Notes under the pieces: generated by a model
The model's input: only the letters and a program-made list of their open reading frames with translations
What the model was told of the DNA's origin: nothing
Databases searched by the model: none
Shown here: positions 51,181 through 62,988 of the stretch, in pieces
Numbering within the stretch: position 1 is the stretch's first letter
Layout of the letters: every line of letters starts with the position of its first letter
Made by a program: the position numbers and the translations under genes
Source: Kitasatospora acidiphila
GTDB taxonomy: Bacteria; Actinomycetota; Actinomycetes; Streptomycetales; Streptomycetaceae
Direction: 5' to 3'
Assembly: GCF_006636205.1 (NCBI RefSeq)
Contig: NZ_VIGB01000003.1
Location: forward strand, 682,001 to 746,000
DNA length: 64,000 nt

Positions 51181-52764
51181 CTATCGCGCGGCGTCGGCCG
51201 GCCGACCGGCACTCCGGCCCTGCGTCAGCAGCCGGTTGAGGTGCGCGGTGTCGGCCGCCAGGGCCTCCAAGGAGAGCTGCGGCATGGTCGCCGCGTCGGC
51301 CGCGACCACCGCCAGTGCCAGCGGCAGCCGTCCGCACCGCTCCACCAGCCGGGCCAGCGCGGCCTCCTGACCGCTGGTGCGGGCCGCGCCCAGCCGGTGC
51401 ACCAGCAACTCCCGGGCCCCGTCCGGGCTGAGCCGTTCCAGCGGCAGCGGCTCGGCGCCGTCCGCCACCACCAGCGCCGCCAACGGCTGCCGGCTGGTCA
51501 CCACGGTGCGGCAGTTGGTGCCGGGCGGCAGCAGCGGCCGCACCTGCTCGGCGTCCCGGGCGTCGTCGAAGACGAAGAGCAGCCGGCGCCCGGCCACCGT
51601 GCTGCGGTAGAGCGCCGTGCGGCCCTCGAAGGTGGCCGGCTGGCGGTCCGACGGCACCCCCAGGCAGTCCAGCAGCACACTGACCGCGCGCCGCGGATCG
51701 ACCGGGCCGTCCGCGGCATGCCCCTTGAGGTCGACGAACAGCTGGCCGTCCGGGAACCGGTCGGCCGCGTGGTGCGCCCAGGCCAGCGCCAGGGTGGTCT
51801 TGCCGACCCCGGCCGGTCCGGTCAGCAGCGCCACCTGGCAGTCGGTGGCGGGGGCCAGCAGCCGGCCCAGCTCCTTGGACTCCGCCTCCCGGCCGACCAG
51901 CAGCCGCGGCGCCCTGGGCAGTTGGCGCGGCGGCGGCTCGAACCGCGCCGCTGCCACCGGGCCGGCCGCACCGGCCGGCAGCCGCTGCGCCGAGCGCCAG
52001 ACCTCGAGCACGGCGCCTGCGGCGGCGTCCCGCAGGATCAACTCATGGGCCGTCTGTAGTGGTTGGGACGGTCCGACGCCCAACTCCGCACGCAGCAGCC
52101 CGCAGAACCGGTGGTAGTCGGCCAGCGCCTCGGCCCGCTGCCCGGCGGAGTGCAGCGCGACCAGCTTGCGCAACTGCAAGGGCTCCCGCAGCGGGTGCCG
52201 GATGAGCAGCTCGGCCAGCCACTGCGCCGCCTGGTCGAACCGGGCCGCGCCCAGCGCCGCGTCGATCCGCAACTCCTCCAGGCGCAGCTGCAACCCGCTC
52301 AACGGCGGTACGTGCTCCGCCCGCAGCCGGTCGAAGGGCACGTCCTGCAGGGGCTCGCCACGCCACAACTCCATCGCCTGGCCAGCTAGTTCCAACGCCA
52401 TCGGCCAGTCACCGGCGGTCACCGCACGGCGCGCCCGCTGCTCCAGCGCGCCCGCCTGAAGATGGTCGGCCTCGTCGGCGGCGCGCAGCTCCAGCCGGTA
52501 GCCGCCGGCCTCGGTGCGCACTCGGGCGGCCAGCTCCGGGCCCAGCTGCCTGCGCAGCCTGGTCACGTAGTTGAGCACGGCGGCCCTGGCGCTGGGCGGG
52601 GCGGCGCCGTCCCAGAGCATGTCGATCAGGGTGTCCATGGTGACGTGCTGGTTCGGCCGCACCAGCAGGCAGGCCAGCAGCGCCCGCTGCTTGGCCGCCG
52701 GGACGACGTGTGACCGACCGTCGCCATCGCTCAACTCGATCGGCCCCAACAGCCCGAAGCGCAT
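51181..52764 (-). CDS. AfsR/SARP-type regulator with NB-ARC, no TPR
   Basis: A 527-residue regulator: OmpR-like winged helix (MRFGLLGPIELSDGDGRS; LIDMLWDGAAPPSARAAVLN), bacterial transcriptional activator domain about 95-240, and an NB-ARC ATPase with P-loop LTGPAGVGKTTLALAWA near 305 and Walker-B-like LLFVFDDARD. It stops at about residue 527, without the TPR array that AfsR has. It may be a shortened form or a pathway regulator. It lies 64 bases upstream of ubiX on the same strand but control of that operon is only a possibility. ATG at 52764 is used instead of a start ten codons earlier. Confidence 0.85.
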   Translation of the reverse strand: MRFGLLGPIELSDGDGRSHVVPAAKQRALLACLLVRPNQHVTMDTLIDMLWDGAAPPSARAAVLNYVTRLRRQLGPELAARVRTEAGGYRLELRAADEADHLQAGALEQRARRAVTAGDWPMALELAGQAMELWRGEPLQDVPFDRLRAEHVPPLSGLQLRLEELRIDAALGAARFDQAAQWLAELLIRHPLREPLQLRKLVALHSAGQRAEALADYHRFCGLLRAELGVGPSQPLQTAHELILRDAAAGAVLEVWRSAQRLPAGAAGPVAAARFEPPPRQLPRAPRLLVGREAESKELGRLLAPATDCQVALLTGPAGVGKTTLALAWAHHAADRFPDGQLFVDLKGHAADGPVDPRRAVSVLLDCLGVPSDRQPATFEGRTALYRSTVAGRRLLFVFDDARDAEQVRPLLPPGTNCRTVVTSRQPLAALVVADGAEPLPLERLSPDGARELLVHRLGAARTSGQEAALARLVERCGRLPLALAVVAADAATMPQLSLEALAADTAHLNRLLTQGRSAGRPADAAR

Positions 52765-52826
52765 TGCCCTGGTCCCCCGCCCTACCCGCATTCTGCCCGC
52801 CGCCCGCTGCCATCGTCCAGCGTCCC

Positions 52827-55800
52827 TCAGTCCGCTGACCGGCCACGGACCGGACGCTGACCTGACGCTGACAGGGGGCCGGCGGCGGCCTCGTCGGCGC
52901 GCCCGGGCGCTGTGGCAGGCCCGGGTGCGGCGGCGGCCTCGGGTGCGGGGGTGGCGAGTGCGGAGACGGCGTCCAGGTCGAGGGCGGCTCCGCGGTGGTA
53001 GGCGGCTTCGAAGGCTTCATCGCCCAGGTGGCCGCGCAGGTCGGCGGTCGGCCCTGCCGGGTCGGGGTCGGCGGCGATGCCGAACAGCGTGGCGGCGAGT
53101 GCGAAGTCCCGGTTGGCGCCGGCACGGTCGGCCAGGATCCGCAGGGCGGCCCGCCGGTCGGGGGCGTCGGTGGCGGCCATGGTGAGGTCCACGGCCTGCC
53201 GCAGGTTGTCCCGGGCCCCGGCCACCTCGCCCTGGCGCAGCATCGCACCGGCGATCCGGGAGAGCATCGCCGGCAGCAGCGCGGCGCCGGCGCCCTGTGC
53301 CAGGGCCCGGCGCAGCTGCCCGAAGCGACGCTGCGCCTCGGCGGAGTCCCCGGAGCGGTTGGCCAGTTCGACCAGGCCTCCGGTGGCCCAGACGGCAGCC
53401 AGCTGGTCCGTGGAGTGTTCCGCCAGCGCCAGCGCCCTGGTCAGTTCGGCCTGGGCGGCAGCGGGCTCGCCGGCCCGGACCAGTTCGTAGCCGAGCTGTG
53501 CGACCACCACCGGCACATGCTGGTCCATGCCGAGCTCGGCCAGGCAGGCCAGCGCCTCCCGGTAGCAGGCGGCGGCGGTGGCCGGTTCGCCGATGATGGA
53601 CGCCAGCGACTGGGCGCCCAGGTAGCGGCCCCATCGATCACCGAGCACCGCGAAGATGTCCCGGGCCCGCGCGACGTCCGACCGCGCTTGGTCCAGCTCG
53701 TTCTCGCCGACCAGCACCAGGCCGCGGAGCATGAGCGCCAACGCCTCTGTCCACGGCTCCGCTTCGGGCATCACCGCGGTCAGCTCCTGCCGGGCCCGGG
53801 CCCGGTCGTGCGCCAGCAGCGCATCGATCGGTGCCAGGAAGACGAGCACCGGGTGCGCCCCGCGCTCCGCCCGGTCGGCATGCTCGCGGGCCCGCGCCAC
53901 GGCCCGGCGGCCGAGCTCCGGGGCGCCGCCCGCGAAGGCCGAGGAGAGCACCAGGGCGTGCGCCGTAGCGATCACGGTGCGCTCGGTGGGCAGCCCGGCG
54001 CCGGGCAGCGCCAGCACCCGGTCCACCAACTGGTAGTCGTAGCGGGCCCCTTGGACCAGCCACGGCCACATCAGCGCGGCGCACAGCCGCAGCGCGGTCC
54101 CGTGCTGCCCGGCGTCCAGTGAACGGCGCAGCGCCGCGAAGAGGTTGGGGTGTTCGGCGCGCAACCGGGCCAGCCAGGGCAGCTGTTCGCCGGTGCGCAG
54201 CCGCGGTTCGGCGGCCTGCGCGAAGGCCGTCCAGTGCAGCGCGTGGGCCCGCTGGAGCTGCTCGGTCTCGCCGGTCTCGGCCAGTCGCTCGGCGCAGTAG
54301 GCACGGATGGTGTCGAGCATCCGGTACCGGGTGCCGGTGCCGGGCACGGCCGGCTCGCCGACCTCCACCAGCGACTTGTCGACCAGCGCCGCCAGGGTGT
54401 CGAGCACCGCGGCGCGCGGCAGTTCGGGACCGGTGCCGCAGAGCTGCTCGATGTCCTCCAGCGTGGCGCCGCCGGCGAAGACGGTGAGGCGGCGGGCCAG
54501 CATCCGCTGCGGCTGCTCCAGCATCGACCAGCTCCAGTCGACCACCGCGCGCAGCGTCTGGTGGCGGGCGGGGGCGGTGCGGTCGGAGTTGGCGAGCAGC
54601 TGGAACCGGTCGTCGAGGCGCCGGGCCAGCTCCTGCGGGTCAAGGATCCGGATCCGGGCCGCGGCCAGTTCGATGGCCAGTGGCAGGCCGTCGAGGCGGC
54701 GGCAGATCTCGATCACGGCCGGTGCGGATTCGGGGCCGAGGCTGAAGCCGGGCCGGACGGCGGCGGCCCGGTCCAGGAAGAGCCGCACGGCCGGGTAGCC
54801 GGGCGCGTCGGCGGTCGGGCTGCCGGGCGCGGGCAGGCCCAGTGGCGGCAGCGGGAACTGCTGCTCGCCGGTGAGCCCCAGCACCTCCCGACTGGTGGCC
54901 AGGATCCGCAGCTCGGGGCAGTCGGCCAGCAGCCGCCCGGCCAGCAGCGCGACGGCCGCGGCCAGGTGCTCGCAGTTGTCGAGCACCAGCAGCACGGGCC
55001 GGGGGCGCAGGGCGGCGACGATCCGCTCGGCGATGCCGCCGGCGGACGCGGTGCCGGTGTCGGCCAGGGCGGGCTGGAGCTGCTCCTGGGGGCCGACGGT
55101 GACCAGGACGGTCTGGGCCACGTAGCCGGGGTCGGCGACTGCGGCCAGGTCGACGAACCAGGCTTCGCCGAACGGCTGCTCGGGGTGCCGGGCGAGCAGT
55201 TCCCGGACGAACCTGGTCTTGCCGGCGCCGCCGGGGCCGAGCACGGTGACCAGCCGGGCCGTGGTCAGCAGCCGGTACACCTGCCGCAGCTCCGCCGCGC
55301 GGCCGACGAAGCTGCTGCTGCCGGCGGGTATCGCGGGGCGGGGCGCCGGGGCGGTCGCGGCCGGTCGGGGCTGCGGGATCCGGCGCAGCACGTCGAGCTG
55401 GACGGCGGCCAGTTCGGCGGACGGTTCCACGCCGAGCTGCTCGGCCAGCTCGGTTCGTACCCGCTGGTAGACGGCGAGTGCCTCGGCCTGCCGGCCGGTC
55501 GCCTGCAGTGCGCGCATCAGCTGACCTTGCAGGCGCTCCCGCCAGGGGTGCGCGGCGGCCAGCTGCTCCAGCTCGGGGAGCAGGGCGGCGGCCCGGCCGA
55601 GCGCCAGTTCGGCGTCGTGGCGGTCCTCGGCGGCGAGCAGCCGGGTGGCGGCCAGCCGGTCGGCGGCGGGGGCGGCGAACGGCGCCTCACCCAGTCCGGT
55701 GAGCGCGGCTGCCCCGCGCCACAGCCGGTCGGCGGCGCGCAGCAGCTCGGCCGCCTGCGCGGTGTGCCCGGCGGCGAGGGCGGCCCGGCCCTGCTCGGCC

Positions 55801-56129
55801 AGCCGCTGGAAGCGCAGGGCGTCCACCGCGTCCGGCTCGAACGCCAGCCGGTAGCCGCCGGCCTCCAGGTGCAGCGCGTCCGGCTCGCCGGCGCTCGCCA
55901 GTACGCGGCGCAGCCGGGAGACCCGGCGCTGCAGCGCGTTGGCCGCCCCGGCGGGCAGCTCGGCGCCCCACAGGTCGTCCACCAGTGCCTCGGCGGTCAC
56001 CGCCTGCCCCGCCACCAGTGCCAGCCGGGCCAGCAGCGCACGCAGCGTGGCACTGCCGATCTCGATCGATCTGCCGCCGCCGGTTTGCACGGCCAACGGC
56101 CCAAGGAGGTCAATCCGCACAATGATCAT
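52827..56129 (-). CDS. large AfsR/DnrI-type regulator with NB-ARC and helical repeats
   Basis: A 1100-residue regulator. N-terminal winged helix (IDLLGPLAVQTGGGRSIEIG), activator domain to about 245 (GRQAEALAVYQRVRTELAEQL), an NB-ARC/AAA-like ATPase (TVLGPGGAGKTRFVREL near 285; VLLVLDNCEHL), a winged-helix and arm region, and about 450 residues of TPR-like helices with an Ala/Pro-rich tail. It resembles the LuxR-type ATPase regulators in which the sensor is the TPR part. ATG start overlaps an AATGATCATT palindrome; no ribosome binding site is visible. Its divergent neighbour is the PP2C phosphatase. Confidence 0.85.
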   Translation of the reverse strand: MIIVRIDLLGPLAVQTGGGRSIEIGSATLRALLARLALVAGQAVTAEALVDDLWGAELPAGAANALQRRVSRLRRVLASAGEPDALHLEAGGYRLAFEPDAVDALRFQRLAEQGRAALAAGHTAQAAELLRAADRLWRGAAALTGLGEAPFAAPAADRLAATRLLAAEDRHDAELALGRAAALLPELEQLAAAHPWRERLQGQLMRALQATGRQAEALAVYQRVRTELAEQLGVEPSAELAAVQLDVLRRIPQPRPAATAPAPRPAIPAGSSSFVGRAAELRQVYRLLTTARLVTVLGPGGAGKTRFVRELLARHPEQPFGEAWFVDLAAVADPGYVAQTVLVTVGPQEQLQPALADTGTASAGGIAERIVAALRPRPVLLVLDNCEHLAAAVALLAGRLLADCPELRILATSREVLGLTGEQQFPLPPLGLPAPGSPTADAPGYPAVRLFLDRAAAVRPGFSLGPESAPAVIEICRRLDGLPLAIELAAARIRILDPQELARRLDDRFQLLANSDRTAPARHQTLRAVVDWSWSMLEQPQRMLARRLTVFAGGATLEDIEQLCGTGPELPRAAVLDTLAALVDKSLVEVGEPAVPGTGTRYRMLDTIRAYCAERLAETGETEQLQRAHALHWTAFAQAAEPRLRTGEQLPWLARLRAEHPNLFAALRRSLDAGQHGTALRLCAALMWPWLVQGARYDYQLVDRVLALPGAGLPTERTVIATAHALVLSSAFAGGAPELGRRAVARAREHADRAERGAHPVLVFLAPIDALLAHDRARARQELTAVMPEAEPWTEALALMLRGLVLVGENELDQARSDVARARDIFAVLGDRWGRYLGAQSLASIIGEPATAAACYREALACLAELGMDQHVPVVVAQLGYELVRAGEPAAAQAELTRALALAEHSTDQLAAVWATGGLVELANRSGDSAEAQRRFGQLRRALAQGAGAALLPAMLSRIAGAMLRQGEVAGARDNLRQAVDLTMAATDAPDRRAALRILADRAGANRDFALAATLFGIAADPDPAGPTADLRGHLGDEAFEAAYHRGAALDLDAVSALATPAPEAAAAPGPATAPGRADEAAAGPLSASGQRPVRGRSAD

Positions 56130-56264
56130 TGTGGCATCAAGCGGCCATCGGCCGTGCGGTGTACGGGATCTGACGAACGCCCAGGTCAGCACCCACCCCA
56201 AGGGGCGAAGGGGGTGCCCGGCTCTGCTGTTGACACCTCTGGCGCCCCGGGTTAGAGAGGGAGG

Positions 56265-58760
56265 GTGCGCCAGGACACACCGGTCGGCGGTGAGAGGGCG
56301 AGGCGCACCGGGCCAGGCCCGGGCGGCGTCGACCCTTCGCGCGCCGAACTGGTGACCGGTTGCCTGCGCAAGGCCGTGCTCTCCACCGAGGCGTACGGCT
56401 GCCTGCTCTACCTCGCCTCCGCCGACCGGCGATTCTTGCAGCTCAGCGCGGTCGCCGGGGTGCCGGCCTCGCTGCTGAGCGGGTTCGCCCGGCTGCCCGT
56501 ACCGGCCGCGCACCCGGTGCCGGCGGCGTTCCGCAGCGGCCGCACGGTGACGCTGGGCGGTCCCGAGGAGACCATGCGGCGGTTCCCGGAGCTCCTGATG
56601 GGGCTGCCGTACGCGTTCGCCTCGGTCTCGGTGCCGGTGATCGGTGCCGGGCAGACCTTCGGGGCGCTGTTCGCGCTCTGGCCGACTGCCACGCGCGGGG
56701 TGCCGGCGACGGCCCGGCGGCACCTGCGGACGCTGGCCAACCGTCTCGGCTCGGGCCTGGCCGCGCTGGCCGAGCAGGGGGAACCGGAGATCGCCGAGGG
56801 CGAGCCGCTGCTGGTCGACCTGCCGGAGCCCGCCGGGGTCGCGACCTCGGTGGGGCTCTTCGATTGGGATCTGGCCGCCGATGCGTTCGACGCCGACGAC
56901 TCGGCCCGGGTCATCCTCCACCTGCCGCCGGACCGGGAGTCGACCTGGGCGGACCTGGCCGACCGGGTGCATCCGGCCGACCTGGCCGCGCTGCGCGCCG
57001 CCGTACGGCCGTTGTGGGCCACGCCGGGGCCCCGACAGGGGCCGCTGGCGATGCGGCTGCGGCTGACGCCGGCCGAGCCGGACGGACGCGCCGGGGAGGT
57101 GCGGCTGTGGGCCTGGCCGGCGACGGGGGCGCCGGACCACCTGGTCGGCGCGGTGTCCCCAGCGGTCGGCTCGGCGGCGGCGGGCGCGGTGGAGCGGCTG
57201 CCGCAGGGGGTGTTCGCCCTGGATCCGGACGGCTGGCTCAGCTATCTCAACCGGGCCGGCGAACTGCTGCTAGGCGCCGGACGGGACGAGTTGCTGGGCT
57301 GTCAGCCGTGGGAGGCGCTGCCGTGGCTGGCCGATCCCGGCTATCCGGACCGCTACCGGGCGGCGATGCTCTCCCAGACCGCGGTCTCGTTCCTGGCCTG
57401 CCGCCCGCCCGAGCACTGGCTGGCCTTCTCGCTCTACCCGGACGCGCACGGGGTGACCGGCACGGTGGTGCCGGCGGCCGCACCGGCCCGCAGCGCGGGG
57501 CCGGGCCGGCCGGTGGCGGTGGCGGGTCGGCCGCCGGCCGTGCCGACCGAGCCCGGGGCGATCTACCACCTGATGCAGCTGGCCAGCCTGCTCACCCAGG
57601 CGGTCACGGTGCGCGAGGTCTGCGCCACGGTGGCCGAGCAGATCCTGCCGGCGTTCGGCGGGCAGCAGCTGGCGCTCTACGTGGTGCGGGAGAACCGGCT
57701 GCACCTGGAGCTGCAGACCGGCTATCCGGACGGTTTCCTGGACCGCTTCGAGGGCACCGAGCTGCGGGCCCGGCTGCCCGGGGTGGACGCCCTGATCAGC
57801 GGCTCGCCGATCTTCTTCGAGACGGCCGAGGAGCTGGCCGCGGCCTATCCGGGGATCCCGCTGGACGACCGCGCGGCCTGGGCCTTCCTGCCGCTGATCG
57901 CCTCCGGACGTCCGGTCGGCAGCTGCATCCTGGGTTTCCAGGAGGCCCGCCGGTTCACCGCCGAGGAGCGCGGGGTGCTGACGGCGCTGGGCGGGCTGAT
58001 CGCCCAGGCGCTGGAGCGGGCCCGTCTCTACGACACCGAGTTCGCGCTGGCCCGCGGTCTGCAGCACGCGCTGCTGCCGCACCGGCTGCCCTCGCTCCCC
58101 GGGTTGGCGGTGGCCACCCGCTATCTGCCCGGCACCAGCGGCATGGAGATCGGCGGCGACTGGTACGACGTGCTGACGACCGGCCCGGGCCTGACCCTGG
58201 TGATCGGGGACGTCGAGGGGCACAGCGTGGCGGCGGCCGCGACGATGGGTCAACTCCGCAGTGTGGTACGGGCGTTCACCAGCAGTTCGGACCGTCCGCA
58301 GGATGTGCTGGCGCGCACCAACCAGCTGCTGATGGAGCTGGACCCGGGGCTGCTGGCGAGTTGCCTGCTGGTGCGACTGGGCCCGGGGGACGGGCCGGCC
58401 CTGCTGGTGCGGGCCGGCCATGTGCCGCCGCTGCTGCGGCATCCGGACGGGCGGACCGAGGTGCTGGAGCTGCCGGGCGGGCCGCTGCTCGGGGTGGCCA
58501 CGCCGGCCGACTTCCCGGCCGTCCCGGTGTGGCTGCCGGTCGGCTCGGTGCTCGCCCTCTACACGGACGGCCTGGTGGAGGAGCCCGGCATCGGCGTCGA
58601 CCCGGGCATCGCGCGGTTGCGGGACACCCTGGCCGAGGCGGACCCGACGGATCTCGAACTGCTGGCCGACCGGCTGCTGTCCGCCGCCCACCGCTCCCCG
58701 AACCGGCCGGACGACGTGGCGCTGCTGCTGGCCCGCCGGGAGCCGGAGCCCCTGGCCTGA
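56265..58760 (+). CDS. multi-domain SpoIIE-type PP2C phosphatase
   Basis: An 831-residue signalling protein. A GAF-like domain lies at about 30-170, a PAS-like segment at 310-400 (LPQGVFALDPDGWLSYLNRAG), a GAF domain at 440-590 and a C-terminal PP2C/SpoIIE phosphatase at 610-825: MEIGGDWYDV, VIGDVEGHSV, VLALYTDGLVE and NRPDDVALLLARR. It should dephosphorylate an anti-sigma-factor antagonist. No kinase domain is attached. GTG start with GGGAGG close upstream. Typical of Streptomyces stress or development networks. Confidence 0.9.
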   Translation: MRQDTPVGGERARRTGPGPGGVDPSRAELVTGCLRKAVLSTEAYGCLLYLASADRRFLQLSAVAGVPASLLSGFARLPVPAAHPVPAAFRSGRTVTLGGPEETMRRFPELLMGLPYAFASVSVPVIGAGQTFGALFALWPTATRGVPATARRHLRTLANRLGSGLAALAEQGEPEIAEGEPLLVDLPEPAGVATSVGLFDWDLAADAFDADDSARVILHLPPDRESTWADLADRVHPADLAALRAAVRPLWATPGPRQGPLAMRLRLTPAEPDGRAGEVRLWAWPATGAPDHLVGAVSPAVGSAAAGAVERLPQGVFALDPDGWLSYLNRAGELLLGAGRDELLGCQPWEALPWLADPGYPDRYRAAMLSQTAVSFLACRPPEHWLAFSLYPDAHGVTGTVVPAAAPARSAGPGRPVAVAGRPPAVPTEPGAIYHLMQLASLLTQAVTVREVCATVAEQILPAFGGQQLALYVVRENRLHLELQTGYPDGFLDRFEGTELRARLPGVDALISGSPIFFETAEELAAAYPGIPLDDRAAWAFLPLIASGRPVGSCILGFQEARRFTAEERGVLTALGGLIAQALERARLYDTEFALARGLQHALLPHRLPSLPGLAVATRYLPGTSGMEIGGDWYDVLTTGPGLTLVIGDVEGHSVAAAATMGQLRSVVRAFTSSSDRPQDVLARTNQLLMELDPGLLASCLLVRLGPGDGPALLVRAGHVPPLLRHPDGRTEVLELPGGPLLGVATPADFPAVPVWLPVGSVLALYTDGLVEEPGIGVDPGIARLRDTLAEADPTDLELLADRLLSAAHRSPNRPDDVALLLARREPEPLA

Positions 58761-58774
58761 CCGGCCGTCAGGCC
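58754..58774. terminator. hairpin terminator at phosphatase stop
   Basis: GGCCTGAC and GTCAGGCC form a perfect 8-bp stem with a 5-base loop overlapping the stop codon. A second GGCCGGCC-rich palindromic stretch follows before the MMPL stop. Confidence 0.6.
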
Positions 58775-58825
58775 TGAGCCGCCGTTGACGCCGTGGGTGG
58801 ATCGGACGCCCGGCCTGGCCGGCCG

Positions 58826-60800
<1,975 letters not shown>

Positions 60801-60801
<1 letters not shown>

Positions 60802-61580
60802 CAGTCGACGGCGTCGGCCGTCGCCGGACCGCCCAGGGCGTTGCGCTTGGCCGGCATCTTCAGGGTGGTCATCCGCTGCCAGCCGCCCAGCAGCTCGTAC
60901 AGGTAGACCACCTGGATGCCCGCGGCCAGCACCGCCGACTTGGCCTTGGGCCAGCGCAGGATGGCCCCCATGTGGGCCGTCACGGCCAGGCTGACGTCGC
61001 GATAGGTGCGGATCTCCGCCTTGGCGGTCTCCCGCAGGGTGTCGAGGATCCGCCGCCCGTGGCCGGCCGCGGCCAGCCGCAGCAGTTCCTCGTGGCAGTA
61101 GGCGAGGTGGTTGTCCTCGTCGGCGGAGATCATCCGCACCGCCCGGCCGATCTCCGGGTCGTTGCCGAACACCTTGCAGAGCAGCCGCATCTGCTCGGAG
61201 GCGCGCTGCTCGGTGACCCGGCTGTGGGCCAGGTAGACGATCACGTCCACCTCGGTCAGCGGCTCCTCGCGGCGCAGCCGGGAGTGCGCCAGCCCGATGC
61301 CCTGGCGCTCCAGGATCATCGTGTAGTCGGTCTCGTCGGGCACCGCGACGGGGGTGAGGCCGCGCTTGTGCAGCAGGGCGTTGAAGATCCGCCCGTGCTT
61401 GTCCTCGTCGGCGCCGTGCCGCGCGATCTTGGGGGCGAGTTCCTGGTCCGCCACCAGTGCGGCGATCCGGCCGTTCTCCCATCCGCCCTGGTCCTCACCC
61501 TTGGCCGCGATGGAGCAGAACAGCCCGAACGCCTCGTCGTTGGCGTGGATCTCCTGGAACAGAGTGCGAGCTGAGAGCAT
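60801..61580 (-). CDS. ferritin-like diiron-domain protein
   Basis: A 259-residue helical protein. Repeated carboxylate/histidine pairs typical of a diiron four-helix bundle are visible: ADEDKHGRIF, SRVTEQRASEQ and SADEDNHLAYCHEEL. It resembles ferritin-like proteins annotated in actinobacterial secondary-metabolite or lipid loci; it could be an oxidase or N-oxygenase. Its stop overlaps the start of the MMPL gene, so the two products are coupled: a modified product could be handed to the exporter. ATG start at 61580; no good ribosome binding site. Confidence 0.75.
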
Positions 61581-61647
61581 GTCAGCCAGTCAACGCGGGG
61601 CCCGACGGCCCGGCAACAGCTGGCCGCCGTTCGGGCGACGTCCGCCG

Positions 61648-62988
61648 TCATGGCTGGTAGGGCAGCTGCGGGACCTCGAAGCAGTTGGTGTCCATGTCCG
61701 GCACCTGGGTGACCCAGCCCGGCCCGCCCGCCGGCGTGCTGTCCTGCCAGCGGGCCACGTCCAGGCAGGCGCGGGTCGGACCGCTGGGACGTGGCTGGCG
61801 GACGAAGTCGGTGGGGATCAGCAGCCCGTGCGCGTCATACGGCTGGTCGCGGTCCATGAAGCGCTCCACGCAGGCCCGGGTCAGGGCGCCGCCGCACGAG
61901 GCCATCGCGTCGGTCAGCCACTGCGCCGCCGCCCAGCCCTCCAACTCCCATGCCGACATGACGGGTTGACGGTCCGGGTAGTAGCGCTGCATGGCGCTGC
62001 GGAAGGCCTGCACGGCCGGGTACTGGGTGTCCGCGTAGTTGCGGCTGGACGAGGTCGCCCACAGCACGGCGCGGCAGCCGGGCGCCGACTGGTAGTCACG
62101 GGCCACCGTCTGGGTCCAGTTCTGCACATTGGTCACCTTGGCGGCCAGCTTCACCCCGGCGGTGTCCAGGGCCTGGCAGAGCGCGGTGTTGCCCCGGGTG
62201 TCCATGGCGTCGAAGAGCAGCTGGGTGTGGTCGGCCGACAGTGCCGTGGCCACCGCCTGGAAGGCGGGCAGCGCCAGGTCCACCGTCCGGGTCAGCACGT
62301 GGTAGCCCTCGGCGGCGAGGCCCTGCTCGATCTGGTGCGCGTAGGAGAGCGACTCGGCCTGGTTGTAGGCGACCACGGCGGCGCGGTCGGCGTTCAGTCG
62401 CTGCTTGAAGAACCGGTAGACCTCGGTGGTCTGGTAGAGCGTGCCGTCCCAGCCGACGCTGCGCCCGTCCCGAGGAGCGTTGTTGCCGTAGATCTCGAAC
62501 AGGTGCGGCCAGCGGTCGTACTGTGTCCCGATCGGCTGCCCGCCCACGTCCGGCACCGCTTTGCCGCTCACATAGGACGCCCCCGCGTAGTCCAGCGAGC
62601 TGCCCGCGGTGAGCGCGAACACCTGGTCGTGGTCGATCAGTTGGTGCACGCAAGTTTGGTTGCCGATGCCGCTGCCGCCGTCGTCGCAGGTGACCACCTG
62701 CACGGTTCGCCCGTGCAGCCCGCCGGCGGCGTTCAGCGCCTGGAAGAACGCCAGCGCCCCGTAGCGCGGCCCGGAGAGCACCTCGGCGCCCAGCGGGCTG
62801 GTGAGGGAGGTGATGATCCCGACCTTGATCTGGCCGGCCGTCACCCCGGTGTCGCTGGCCGTGTTGCCGCCGCCGGCCGGTGGGCCGGTGGGGGCGGCGA
62901 AGTCCTTGGCGGGCAGCCGGGTGCCGCAGCCGACCAGCAGGAGCAGGACGGCCGCGGCGAGGCGGGCGCGACGGGTCAGCTGCTGCAA
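61648..62988 (-). CDS. lipoprotein, branched-chain amino acid-type substrate-binding protein
   Basis: A 446-residue extracytoplasmic binding protein of the Leu/Ile/Val-binding (periplasmic-binding-protein type 1) fold. Lipobox LLVGCGT with Cys21. The start IKVGIITSLTSPLGAEVLSG and VVTCDDGGSGIGNQTCVHQL are typical. No ABC permease or ATPase genes are adjacent, so it may act as a sensor or recruit a distant transporter. The TTG at 62988 is the only plausible start; it overlaps the previous gene by 13 bases. Confidence 0.8.
   Translation of the reverse strand: MQQLTRRARLAAAVLLLLVGCGTRLPAKDFAAPTGPPAGGGNTASDTGVTAGQIKVGIITSLTSPLGAEVLSGPRYGALAFFQALNAAGGLHGRTVQVVTCDDGGSGIGNQTCVHQLIDHDQVFALTAGSSLDYAGASYVSGKAVPDVGGQPIGTQYDRWPHLFEIYGNNAPRDGRSVGWDGTLYQTTEVYRFFKQRLNADRAAVVAYNQAESLSYAHQIEQGLAAEGYHVLTRTVDLALPAFQAVATALSADHTQLLFDAMDTRGNTALCQALDTAGVKLAAKVTNVQNWTQTVARDYQSAPGCRAVLWATSSSRNYADTQYPAVQAFRSAMQRYYPDRQPVMSAWELEGWAAAQWLTDAMASCGGALTRACVERFMDRDQPYDAHGLLIPTDFVRQPRPSGPTRACLDVARWQDSTPAGGPGWVTQVPDMDTNCFEVPQLPYQP

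Noticed and set aside
52995..56255. Very long plus-strand frames opposite the AfsR-type regulator
   Set aside because: Composition (Gly, Gln, Arg, Val) is that of shadow frames; all recognisable motifs are on the other strand.
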